Assembly: GCA_963922935.1 (NCBI GenBank)
Contig: CAWUKE010000052.1
Coordinates: 1-12,050, forward strand
Direction of reading: 5' to 3'
Length of the DNA: 12,050 nucleotides
DNA from: Litorimonas sp963922935
GTDB lineage: Bacteria > Pseudomonadota > Alphaproteobacteria > Caulobacterales > Maricaulaceae
Positions 1 through 5,519 of the stretch are shown here, piece by piece (positions within the stretch are counted from its first letter, which is position 1; each line of letters starts with the position of its first letter). Below the pieces are notes generated by a model. It searched no databases. It was given only the letters and a program-made list of their open reading frames with translations, and was not told the origin of the DNA. The position numbers and the translations under genes are program-made.

Positions 1-290
1 GTGACGCCCCCGCTCAGATCGTGGCGCTGTCCATAATGGAGCGGAACTGTTTCTGTTTCATCGTCGATGTAATAACGCGTGCGCATGATCGCCTCGGTCT
101 CTGGCGTCGCCCAGACGGTGCCGTGTCCCTTCCGGGCATGATCGGCGTGACCGTGCGTGATGACAGCGCGCGGTACAGCTTCAATCGGATCGACATAACA
201 ATCGGCGGGAACGCAATAGAAGCCTTCCGGGCGGACTTCCATCCAGCGTTCCGCCGGATGGGCGCTTTGGGCTGTCGCAGAAAGGCTCAT
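1..290 (-). CDS. Ligase-associated DNA exonuclease, metallo-beta-lactamase fold (5' part only)
   Basis: The reading frame opens with ATG at 290 and stays open to the window edge, so only about 96 N-terminal residues are visible. Residues 22-33 read PEGFYCVPADCY and residues 44-50 read ITHGHAD followed by H and A, which is the HxHxDH zinc-binding signature of metallo-beta-lactamase nucleases. The order 'PEG-YC-P-D-Y-DP ... ITHGHADHAR ... TPET-AIM-RY' matches the ligase-associated DNA damage response exonuclease group (a CPSF/SNM1-like branch). In other genomes that group is encoded with an ATP-dependent DNA ligase, a DEXH helicase and a PdeM-like phosphoesterase. Those partners, if present, would lie left of position 1. 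An internal ATG at 242 (MEVRPEG) is an alternative start that fits the usual family N-terminus slightly better. The family call is good; the precise activity is inferred from the family. Confidence 0.82.
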   Translation of the reverse strand, partial: MSLSATAQSAHPAERWMEVRPEGFYCVPADCYVDPIEAVPRAVITHGHADHARKGHGTVWATPETEAIMRTRYYIDDETETVPLHYGQRHDLSGGV

Positions 291-294
291 AGGG

Positions 295-325
295 ACTATA
301 CGGATCAGACCCAAGGGTGTTGCAA
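295..325 (-). promoter_or_regulatory. Putative promoter of the exonuclease gene, near-leaderless
   Basis: On the minus strand TATAGT (300-295) matches the sigma-70 -10 box in five of six bases, and TTGCAA (325-320) lies 19 bases upstream as a weak -35. The expected transcription start falls at about 288-290, on the ATG, so the mRNA would have essentially no leader. No Shine-Dalgarno sequence precedes the ATG, which agrees. The 19-base spacing is longer than ideal. Confidence 0.35.
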
Positions 326-444
326 ACGGAAGGCTCGCTGCGCTCGGGTCCTTCGGGCGCTAACAAAAGAACACCATGCTCGCTGTGGCGGAGCCTGCCC
401 TCAACTTGATTGGGGGCGTGCTGCCCTTTTGTTGTAGGCAGACG
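301..444. other. Intergenic region between divergent exonuclease and efp, with inverted repeats
   Basis: No credible gene is seen here. Frames crossing it on either strand give low-complexity Arg/Cys/Pro-rich products with no family resemblance. Visible structure: AACAAAAG (362-369) and CTTTTGTT (426-433) form an 8-bp inverted repeat enclosing 56 bases. Inside it GGGC-GTGCT-GCCC (414-426) could form a short hairpin. GTTGCAA (319-325) is mirrored by TTGCAAC (470-476), placing matching half-sites over the two divergent promoters. The stretch GGCTCGCTGCGCTCGG (about 332-347) resembles GC-rich extragenic repeats of proteobacteria, but only one copy occurs in this window. Confidence 0.4.
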
Positions 445-473
445 TTGCGGCTTTGGGTTCGCTACCCTATTGC
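445..473 (+). promoter_or_regulatory. Putative efp promoter giving a leaderless mRNA
   Basis: TTGCGG (445-450), a 17-base spacer and TATTGC (468-473) make a plausible sigma-70 promoter. Counting from the -10 puts the transcription start at 480, exactly the A of the efp ATG. There is no Shine-Dalgarno sequence upstream of that ATG, consistent with leaderless translation, which is known to be common in Caulobacter-type bacteria. Both hexamers match only partly. Confidence 0.35.
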
Positions 474-479
474 AACGCC

Positions 480-1043
480 ATGGCAAAGATGAACGGTAAT
501 GAGATCAAACCCGGCAATATCATTCTGCATAATGATGCGCTTTGGGTCGCGGTGAAATGTTCGCACGTGAAGCCCGGCAAGGGCGGCGCGTTTAACCAGG
601 TCGAGCTGAAAAACATTGAGACTGGTTCCAAGCTCAATGAACGTTTCCGCGCGGCCGAAACCGTGGAGCGCGTGCGGCTGGATCAAAAGCCGCACACCTA
701 CCTCTATGACGAAGGCGACATGGCCGTCTTCATGAATTCAGAAACCTATGAACAGATCATGCTGGAACGCGATTTTATCGGCGAGCAAGCGGTTTACCTC
801 GCGGACGGCATGGAAGTTGAACTGGAATTTTACGAAGAGCGTCCCCTCGGCGTGAACCTGCCCGGCCAAGTCGAGCTGGAAGTGGCTGATACAGAACCCG
901 TCGTCAAAGGCCAAACGGCGGCCAATAGCTTCAAGCCCGCGACCCTCACCAATGGCGTGCGCACAAATGTGCCGCCCTTTATCGGCGTCGGCGACCGACT
1001 GGTCATCAACACAGAAGACGGTTCCTATGTCACGCGGGCGTAA
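480..1043 (+). CDS. efp: Translation elongation factor P
   Basis: EF-P binds the ribosome between the P and E sites and relieves stalling at polyproline stretches. The 187-residue product has the normal family length. Residues 1-13 (MAKMNGNEIKPGN) and 31-44 (KPGKGGAFNQVELK) are the classic N-terminal KOW-like domain; Lys34 in the KPGKGG loop is the residue that other bacteria modify. The middle and C-terminal OB domains include LNERFRAAETVERVRL, YEQIML, VELEFYEERPLG, the signature VVKGQTA, and NVPPFIGVGD near the end. An upstream TTG at 453 would add nine residues absent from relatives, so ATG 480 is preferred. The gene leads a probable operon with a small membrane protein and suhB. No modification enzyme gene (epmA/epmB) is in view. 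Confidence 0.97.
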   Translation: MAKMNGNEIKPGNIILHNDALWVAVKCSHVKPGKGGAFNQVELKNIETGSKLNERFRAAETVERVRLDQKPHTYLYDEGDMAVFMNSETYEQIMLERDFIGEQAVYLADGMEVELEFYEERPLGVNLPGQVELEVADTEPVVKGQTAANSFKPATLTNGVRTNVPPFIGVGDRLVINTEDGSYVTRA

Positions 1044-1052
1044 GCCAAGCCT

Positions 1053-1229
1053 ATGAGCCCGACCGGTCAATTCACCCTGATGCGGGTCATCCCGATCATC
1101 GTGCTGGTCGCGGTGGCGTTGATCCTGCAGCAAGGTTTTGGCGTAGACCGCTTGGTCGCGGCAGGCGTCGGCTTAGTGGCCGCCATCATCGTGCGGGTTT
1201 ACCTCCCGCGCTTTTGGCCCAAATCTTAA
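1053..1229 (+). CDS. Small 58-residue two-helix membrane protein
   Basis: This short frame starts with ATG ten bases after the efp stop and ends TAA at 1227-1229. The stop overlaps the AAGGA ribosome-binding site of the next gene. The product begins MSPTGQFTLMRV and has two hydrophobic stretches, about residues 12-25 (IPIIVLVAVALIL) and 34-48 (LVAAGVGLVAAIIVR), separated by a short polar QQGFGVD turn, with a basic tail RFWPKS. It therefore looks like a hairpin in the inner membrane. I do not recognise a family. Its position inside an efp-suhB operon, the tight spacing and the third-position G/C bias all argue for a real gene. No clear Shine-Dalgarno precedes it, so translation is probably coupled to efp. 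Confidence 0.72.
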   Translation: MSPTGQFTLMRVIPIIVLVAVALILQQGFGVDRLVAAGVGLVAAIIVRVYLPRFWPKS

Positions 1230-1239
1230 GGACGAAACC

Positions 1240-2058
1240 ATGGCCGGCATGTCAGCAATCATGGGTATTATGCAGGCGGCGGCGCGTAAGGCGTCCCGCA
1301 ATCTGCTGCGCGATTTTGGCGAGGTGGAAACCCTGCAAGTCAGCCGCAAAGGTCCGGCGGATTTCGTCTCCCGCGCGGATAGAAAGGCCGAGGCCACGCT
1401 GCAAGAAGAACTGTCCCGCGCCCGTCCCGGCTATGGCTTTCTGCTGGAAGAAGGCGGGGAAATCGAAGGCACCGATAAATCCCACCGCTTCATTATTGAC
1501 CCGCTCGACGGGACGACCAACTTCCTGCACGGCATTCCGCATTGGGCGATTTCGATTGCGCTGGAACGCGAGATTGACGGCAACCCACGCGAGCTGGTCG
1601 CAGGCCTCGTCTATAACCCTGCGACCGACGACATGTGGTTCGCGGAAAAAGGCAAAGGCGCCTATATCAATGACGGCACTCGGGGCGGTGGTGACCGCCG
1701 TTTGCGCGGAAGTCAGCGGACAGATTTTGCCGACTGTATCTTCGCAACAGGCGTACCGTTTAAAGGCCGCCCGGGTCATGCCAAATTCCTAAAAGAGCTC
1801 CACCAGGTCATGGGCACGAGCGCGGGTGTCCGCCGCTTTGGCGCCGCATCGCTTGACCTCGCTTGGACAGCCGCCGGGCGTTATGATGGCTTCTGGGAAC
1901 GCGGTCTCGCCCCTTGGGACGTGGCCGCCGGGATTGTTATTGCGCGCGAAGCGGGCCTCACGGTCGAGAGCCTATCTGGCGGAGAGCCCGACGAGACAGG
2001 CGATATTATCGCTGCGAACGCGACGATCCTGCCCTTGCTTTCGAAACGTGTAGCGTAA
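1240..2058 (+). CDS. suhB: Inositol monophosphatase family protein (SuhB-like)
   Basis: This 272-residue enzyme belongs to the Mg2+-dependent inositol-monophosphatase family, which dephosphorylates myo-inositol 1-phosphate or related sugar phosphates; E. coli SuhB also acts in rRNA transcription antitermination. Metal-binding motifs are present: Glu70-Glu71 (LLEEGG), then IIDPLDGTTNF with Asp87 and Asp90, and APWDVAAG with Asp227, followed by the C-terminal REAGL motif. Start ATG 1240 has an AAGGA site at 1228-1232 with seven bases of spacing. The efp-suhB pairing is known in alphaproteobacteria. Its last 53 bases overlap the end of a convergent gene. The exact substrate cannot be told from sequence. 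Confidence 0.93.
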   Translation: MAGMSAIMGIMQAAARKASRNLLRDFGEVETLQVSRKGPADFVSRADRKAEATLQEELSRARPGYGFLLEEGGEIEGTDKSHRFIIDPLDGTTNFLHGIPHWAISIALEREIDGNPRELVAGLVYNPATDDMWFAEKGKGAYINDGTRGGGDRRLRGSQRTDFADCIFATGVPFKGRPGHAKFLKELHQVMGTSAGVRRFGAASLDLAWTAAGRYDGFWERGLAPWDVAAGIVIAREAGLTVESLSGGEPDETGDIIAANATILPLLSKRVA

Positions 2059-2971
2059 GCCCTTCAAGGCGACTTTGCCACGCCGGGAACAAATTGACGA
2101 CTTCATTGGTTCGTTCCCAAAATGGCCAATCATCCTCGACCAGCGTTAAAGTCTGGCGTCCCGTGAAAAGAACCTCTGAGAGTTGCATGGCAATATGAAT
2201 GCCGGGATCAAATTTCTGACGGTTGGCTTGCTTTAAAAGCCTGACGCAGGGGCCGCACCCATTGGGTTCGATAATGGTGTGCAGCCGCGCGAGGTTGAAC
2301 AGACAATCCGGATCGCCGTCTCTCGCACAATTCTCTAAATAGGTTTGCGCTTTCTCCGCATCGAAAAAGCCGGGCTCAGTTAAATAAAAATATCCGACTT
2401 CATTGGTCGCCTTTTTATTTCCTTGAATAGCGAGCGCTTCAAATTCCTCGAAAATCCGCTTTGTCCGTGGAATATCAGCGTAACGTTCGCAAACCTGTTG
2501 GTCAGACTGGGCATTGAATGAAATTGTCAAAATCCGTTCTTCCAAAACCGCGTCGCCAGAGCCCAGGACGCTTGTCGTACTTCTGGATGGGGGGAGGCTA
2601 TAAAAAGACGGGATATACAGTGTGCCTGGTGGCAAAGAAATAAAGTCCTCTCCGCCTTTCAATTCGAAATCCGCGTCAGCAATAAAATTGTGACGGATGG
2701 GCTCGTCCGCGCTGTTCGACCAGCGACATTGCCCGATTTCAGTCTCCAGCGAGTTGGCCTCATCCACCAGCAACCAGAAGCGCGCATCGCGATTTTCAGG
2801 GCAGCTTGTGTCCGCTGCGCAGGCTTTGAGACAGGGCGTGACGATACCATCAGCCTCATATTCCATTAAGCCGTGGGGATCTGCTTTTGAGCAAGACTGA
2901 TCCGTCGCAATCACCTCTTGCGGCAAGAGTAAGAAGACGCTGAGCAGCGACAGAAGAAAAAGCACACGCAT
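2006..2971 (-). CDS. Secreted cysteine-rich Sel1-like repeat protein, function unknown
   Basis: From ATG 2971 the product has 321 residues and opens with a signal peptide (MRVLFLLSLLSVFLLLP, likely cut after VIA before TDQ). An ATG 14 codons earlier (3013) would put a charged extension before the signal and is less likely; AGAAGG lies 12 bases upstream of ATG 2971. The mature part has ten cysteines, mostly in close pairs (PCLKAC, NCARDGDPDC, GCGPC), suggesting disulfides in the periplasm. The segment EALAIQGNKKATNEVGYFYL ... DAEKAQTYLENCARDGDPDC ... NLARLH has the A/G/L spacing of one or two Sel1-like helical repeats. No catalytic motif is evident. One 60-base sample (2341-2400) is 43% G+C against 62% for a sample in suhB, so composition differs from its neighbours. 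The 3' end overlaps suhB tail to tail. Confidence 0.8.
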   Translation of the reverse strand: MRVLFLLSLLSVFLLLPQEVIATDQSCSKADPHGLMEYEADGIVTPCLKACAADTSCPENRDARFWLLVDEANSLETEIGQCRWSNSADEPIRHNFIADADFELKGGEDFISLPPGTLYIPSFYSLPPSRSTTSVLGSGDAVLEERILTISFNAQSDQQVCERYADIPRTKRIFEEFEALAIQGNKKATNEVGYFYLTEPGFFDAEKAQTYLENCARDGDPDCLFNLARLHTIIEPNGCGPCVRLLKQANRQKFDPGIHIAMQLSEVLFTGRQTLTLVEDDWPFWERTNEVVNLFPAWQSRLEGLTLHVSKARAGSSRSQR

Positions 2972-3036
2972 AGGCAAAGAATGCCTTCTAGAGCCGAGCG
3001 ATGCAATATACATTCTACGCTATCTGAATGCGGCGA

Positions 3037-3065
3037 TTGACCGGTCACGATCTCACAACTATAGG
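3037..3065 (+). promoter_or_regulatory. rpmE promoter
   Basis: TTGACC (3037-3042), exactly 17 bases, then TATAGG (3060-3065): the best sigma-70 promoter match in the window. It would start transcription near 3072, giving a leader of about 58 bases before the rpmE ATG. Strong promoters are expected for ribosomal protein genes. Confidence 0.62.
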
Positions 3066-3069
3066 CCCG

Positions 3070-3091
3070 CCCACACGACGGTGGGGCCACC
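3070..3091 (+). promoter_or_regulatory. Structured rpmE leader with two competing hairpins
   Basis: CCCAC (3070-3074) can pair with GTGGG (3081-3085) around the loop ACGACG. Alternatively GGTG (3080-3083) can pair with CACC (3088-3091) around GGGC. The two stems share bases and cannot form together. E. coli bL31 is known to autoregulate through its own mRNA leader, and several rpmE leader structures are known in other phyla. That this one acts the same way is inference. Confidence 0.3.
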
Positions 3092-3129
3092 CAACGCTTC
3101 CCTGCCGTACCGAACATAGAGATAAGACC

Positions 3130-3345
3130 ATGAAATCTGAAGGCCATCCGGATTACCACATCATCACTGTCAAGATGGTAGACGGCACGACATATGAAAC
3201 ACGCTCCACCTGGGGCAAAGAAGGCGACACGCTCGTCCTCGATATCGATCCGAAAACGCACCCGGCCTGGACCGGCGGCGAAGCCCGCATCTCTGATCGC
3301 GGTCGGGTGTCGAAGTTTAAAGATAAATTTAAAGGCTTCGCATAA
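3130..3345 (+). CDS. rpmE: 50S ribosomal protein bL31
   Basis: This 71-residue protein of the large ribosomal subunit forms part of the intersubunit bridge near the central protuberance. HPDYH at residues 6-10, TRSTWGKEGDTL, LDIDPKTHPAWTGG and RVSKFKDKF are the bL31 hallmarks in order. It contains no cysteine, so it is the zinc-independent (C-minus) form normally found in alphaproteobacteria. The ATG at 3130 fits the family N-terminus. A longer frame from 3028 would start upstream of the predicted promoter and is rejected. No strong Shine-Dalgarno is seen. A parS palindrome and an intrinsic terminator follow within 65 bases. Confidence 0.96.
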   Translation: MKSEGHPDYHIITVKMVDGTTYETRSTWGKEGDTLVLDIDPKTHPAWTGGEARISDRGRVSKFKDKFKGFA

Positions 3346-3356
3346 GCCCTTTGAAG

Positions 3357-3372
3357 TGTTTCACGTGAAACA
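3357..3372. promoter_or_regulatory. parS: parS centromere site (ParB-binding palindrome)
   Basis: TGTTTCACGTGAAACA is an exact match to the widely conserved bacterial parS 16-mer. The palindrome extends two more bases on each side (3355-3374). ParB loads here as a CTP-dependent clamp and spreads, organising the origin region for segregation with ParA and SMC. It lies 12 bases after the rpmE stop and 10 bases before the terminator stem, so it is transcribed but non-coding. As RNA the perfect palindrome leaves no proper loop and no U-run follows, so it is not itself a terminator. Confidence 0.9.
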
Positions 3373-3382
3373 CTCGAAAAAC

Positions 3383-3410
3383 AAAGCCGCCCCAACCGGG
3401 CGGCTTTTTT
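3383..3410 (+). terminator. Rho-independent terminator of rpmE (probably bidirectional)
   Basis: AAAGCCGCCC (3383-3392) pairs with GGGCGGCTTT (3398-3407) around CAACC, followed by T's through 3410. Read on the minus strand the same stem is followed by a T-rich tract (TTTGTTTTT), so it may also end transcripts of the sbtA-sbtB genes arriving from the right. Confidence 0.88.
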
Positions 3411-3430
3411 GATGCGCTAACCAACGACCT

Positions 3431-3745
3431 CTAAAACAATCCGGGGCGCAGCACCTTCACCTCTGATACGCTCAGCACGCCAATATGCCGATCGAGCAGC
3501 TTATGGAGCGGGTCGAGGGCTGACATAATCACATCCGCGCCGCCAATACTGATCAGCACAATCATATCGCTGGCCCCGGAAATGTCTGTCCCGCGCGACC
3601 AACGGGTCCGCCCGCCAAATCCAGAGAGACACGGGATCACGGTCCAGCCTTTTACACCCGCCTCTTCCAGAACATTTTCCATGCGGCGCAGGGCTGGCTT
3701 TTCAACAATGATTTCAAGGCGAAGCTTATCGTGCAAATCGGTCAT
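3431..3745 (-). CDS. sbtB: PII-like protein of the SbtB type
   Basis: A 104-residue protein with the PII ferredoxin-like pattern: an early strand LRLEIIVEK, the helix ALRRMENVLEEAGV, a glycine/arginine-rich T-loop region (SGFGGRTRWSRGTDISGAS, residues 41-59), the strand MIVLISI, the helix ALDPLHKLL, and the final strand GVLSVSEVKVLRP. SbtB proteins bind adenine nucleotides (including cAMP in cyanobacteria) and associate with SbtA to control bicarbonate uptake. The gene starts nine bases after sbtA, with an AAGGA site overlapping the sbtA stop, so the two are co-translated. The C-terminus ends RPGLF and lacks the cysteine-bearing extension of cyanobacterial SbtB. The T-loop has no GlnK-type uridylylated tyrosine. 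Family call strong; ligand unknown. Confidence 0.82.
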   Translation of the reverse strand: MTDLHDKLRLEIIVEKPALRRMENVLEEAGVKGWTVIPCLSGFGGRTRWSRGTDISGASDMIVLISIGGADVIMSALDPLHKLLDRHIGVLSVSEVKVLRPGLF

Positions 3746-3754
3746 AGTTTGTCC

Positions 3755-4723
3755 TTAGCCAGCGAGCGCTGAAGCGACAGCGATGTAAAGCGGGATGCCG
3801 AGCGCGATATTGAACGGGAAGGTCACGCCGAGCGATAGGGTCAAATAGATAGAGGGTTCAGCCTCTGGCAGGGCGAGGCGCATGGCGGCGGGGACGGCGA
3901 TATAAGAGGCGGAGGCCGAGAGCGTCATCAAGATCGCCATATCGCCAGCCGCAAGTCCCAGCGGAAGGCTCACGCCAGCCGCAATCGCTGCACCTATCAG
4001 CGGCATGTAAAGCCCAAACGCAAAAGGCGCGATGCCGAGCGCGCGCCAGCCCCGTCGCAGGCCGCGTCCCGCATTGAGGCCCATATCTAACATAAATAGG
4101 CACAGAACGCCTTGGAACGGGGCCGTGAAAAATGGCGCCAAGCGTTCATAGCCATCCGCGCCCGCAATCGCCCCAATCACAAGCCCGCCCATCAAAACAA
4201 CAATAGACGCATTGAGCGTCACTTCACGGATTAGCTCGCCCCGGTCCAAAGCAGCGGCGTTAGACTCTGGTGCAGCCCGCCCGCGCAAGGCCAGCCAGAG
4301 CGCCGTAATAATCGCGGGCGTTTCCATGATGGCCGCGACGGCCACAAGATAGCCAGACGGTTCTACCCCTGAGAGGCGAAGCGCGTCTAGCGCCGCCACA
4401 AACGTCACAATTGAGATTGATCCGTAATGTCCGGCTGTTGCGGCCGCATCTGTTCGCGATAATTTGCTCGTCACGCGCAACGCAAAAAAGGCGATCAGAG
4501 GCAAACCAAAAGATAGGATCGTCGCCACGGCGAAAACGGCGAGCACAGTCCCGTCAATCGCTGTTTTGCTCATCTCGACCCCACCTTTGAGGCCGATCGC
4601 CATCATGAGGTAGATAGCGAGGCCTTTGGCGAAAGCTTCCGGCACGCTCATCGGCGAGCGGAGCAAGGCCGCGACGAGTCCCAGCGTGAAGAACAGAACA
4701 ACAGGCGACAGCAAGGTTTCCAT
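3755..4723 (-). CDS. sbtA: SbtA-type sodium-dependent bicarbonate transporter
   Basis: A 322-residue integral membrane protein (former DUF897 family) with about ten hydrophobic segments. SbtA imports HCO3- with Na+ in cyanobacteria. Recognisable features are the start PVVLFFTLGLVAALLRSP, the IGLKGGVEM segment, the AGHYGSISIVTFVAALD motif in the first repeat, and ASASYIAVPAAMRLALPEA with GVTFPFNIALGIPLY near the end; the latter two echo the inverted-repeat architecture of the family. The hydrophilic region between the halves (RGRAAPESNAAALDRG) is where SbtB docks in the cyanobacterial complex. A PII-like gene immediately downstream supports the assignment. Bicarbonate as substrate is a family inference not tested for this lineage. 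Confidence 0.87.
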   Translation of the reverse strand: METLLSPVVLFFTLGLVAALLRSPMSVPEAFAKGLAIYLMMAIGLKGGVEMSKTAIDGTVLAVFAVATILSFGLPLIAFFALRVTSKLSRTDAAATAGHYGSISIVTFVAALDALRLSGVEPSGYLVAVAAIMETPAIITALWLALRGRAAPESNAAALDRGELIREVTLNASIVVLMGGLVIGAIAGADGYERLAPFFTAPFQGVLCLFMLDMGLNAGRGLRRGWRALGIAPFAFGLYMPLIGAAIAAGVSLPLGLAAGDMAILMTLSASASYIAVPAAMRLALPEAEPSIYLTLSLGVTFPFNIALGIPLYIAVASALAG

Positions 4724-4734
4724 AAGCCTGATCT

Positions 4735-4743
4735 CTTATACCA
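4735..4743 (-). promoter_or_regulatory. Possible extended -10 promoter element for sbtA
   Basis: In the 68-base gap upstream of sbtA the minus strand reads TGGTATAAG, an extended -10 box whose predicted start lies about five bases before the ATG. No good -35 is seen at 17 bases. An 8-bp CTGGCCAG palindrome lies just upstream. This could let sbtA-sbtB be transcribed separately from the SDR gene in front. Confidence 0.25.
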
Positions 4744-4791
4744 ATTCTATCAGCTGGCCAGTTAATTTGGGCCCGCTTCGATATGATTTGC

Positions 4792-5517
4792 CTATGGCTG
4801 GTATGCTCGTCGCATCAGCCTTGAGAGCGTCGCGGGTGAAAAAAAGCGCGACACGTATGCCGAAACACGGTTGCCAAATCCTGGCACGCGCATCGCTTTA
4901 TCGCTCTCGATGAAGCGGGCCAGATCTGCGGTGACCGTGTCCACGTCAGCGAGGTGTTTTTCCATGTGGGTGAGGTCTTGCGTCATCTCCGTCTTAATCC
5001 CACCGGGCGCGAATAAACCAACGCTGACCTTGCCCTGCCATTCTTCGCGTAGGGCTAGAGCCCAGTTCTGGATGAAGGCCTTCGTACCGGAATAGACGGC
5101 CTGTCCCGGCAGCGGGACAAACCCTGCCATGGACCCAACAAAAACGAGGCGGCCGCCGGATAGTTTGGACTTCAATGCACGCGCCAGACGGATGTTCGCC
5201 ATGACGTTAGTTTCAAGTGTTGCGGCATCCGTCGCGTCGTCAGACCCATCAAAATCGCCGATCGGATTGATCGCAGCGTTGAGGACAGCCGCATCGAGCG
5301 GGCCGAGCTGATCCACGAACGTCGGGACGGCCTCGACGTCTGTCACATCCAGCGCATGCGGTTCTATCATAGGATAGTCAGCCGCAAGGGCTTGCAGGCG
5401 GTCTTCACGCCGCGCCGTCGCGATGACGGTTTTACCCTGTTTTGCGAGATGGATCGCCAGTGCGCGACCGAGGCCGGAACTGGCCCCGGTGATGAGGATG
5501 CGCGCTGGGTCGTTCAC
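4792..5517 (-). CDS. Short-chain dehydrogenase/reductase (SDR)
   Basis: A 241-residue classical SDR. The Rossmann signature TGASSGLG is at residues 10-17, Asp57 (LDVTD) contacts adenine, and NAA is at 80-82. The catalytic set is Asn104, Ser129 (VGSMAG), Tyr142 and Lys146 (YSGTK). The ARRED stretch after the second strand (Arg36-Arg37) suggests NADP(H) preference. The substrate loop follows FAPGGIKTEM. It begins with GTG at 5517, two bases after the stop of the MDR gene, without a strong ribosome site, so it is probably translationally coupled. Substrate unknown; it resembles general ketone/alcohol oxidoreductases. Confidence 0.88.
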   Translation of the reverse strand: MNDPARILITGASSGLGRALAIHLAKQGKTVIATARREDRLQALAADYPMIEPHALDVTDVEAVPTFVDQLGPLDAAVLNAAINPIGDFDGSDDATDAATLETNVMANIRLARALKSKLSGGRLVFVGSMAGFVPLPGQAVYSGTKAFIQNWALALREEWQGKVSVGLFAPGGIKTEMTQDLTHMEKHLADVDTVTADLARFIESDKAMRVPGFGNRVSAYVSRFFSPATLSRLMRRAYQP

Positions 5518-5519
5518 AC

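Noticed and set aside
21..437. A 138-codon plus-strand frame at the left end
   Set aside because: It is antisense to the exonuclease frame, whose zinc motif is unmistakable, and its product is an Arg/Cys-rich mixture with no family signature.
564..569. CACGTG in efp as a second parS site
   Set aside because: Only the six-base core matches; the flanks (GTTCG and AAGCC) do not follow the parS arms.
738..1133. 131-codon minus-strand frame across efp
   Set aside because: It is a shadow of efp in the opposite strand; the His/Asp-rich product has no domain, and efp is certain.
2248..2259. CGPC motif (in NGCGPCVRLL) of the secreted protein as a thioredoxin active site
   Set aside because: The preceding Trp and the thioredoxin strand-helix pattern are absent; the context is a helical repeat protein with many cysteines.
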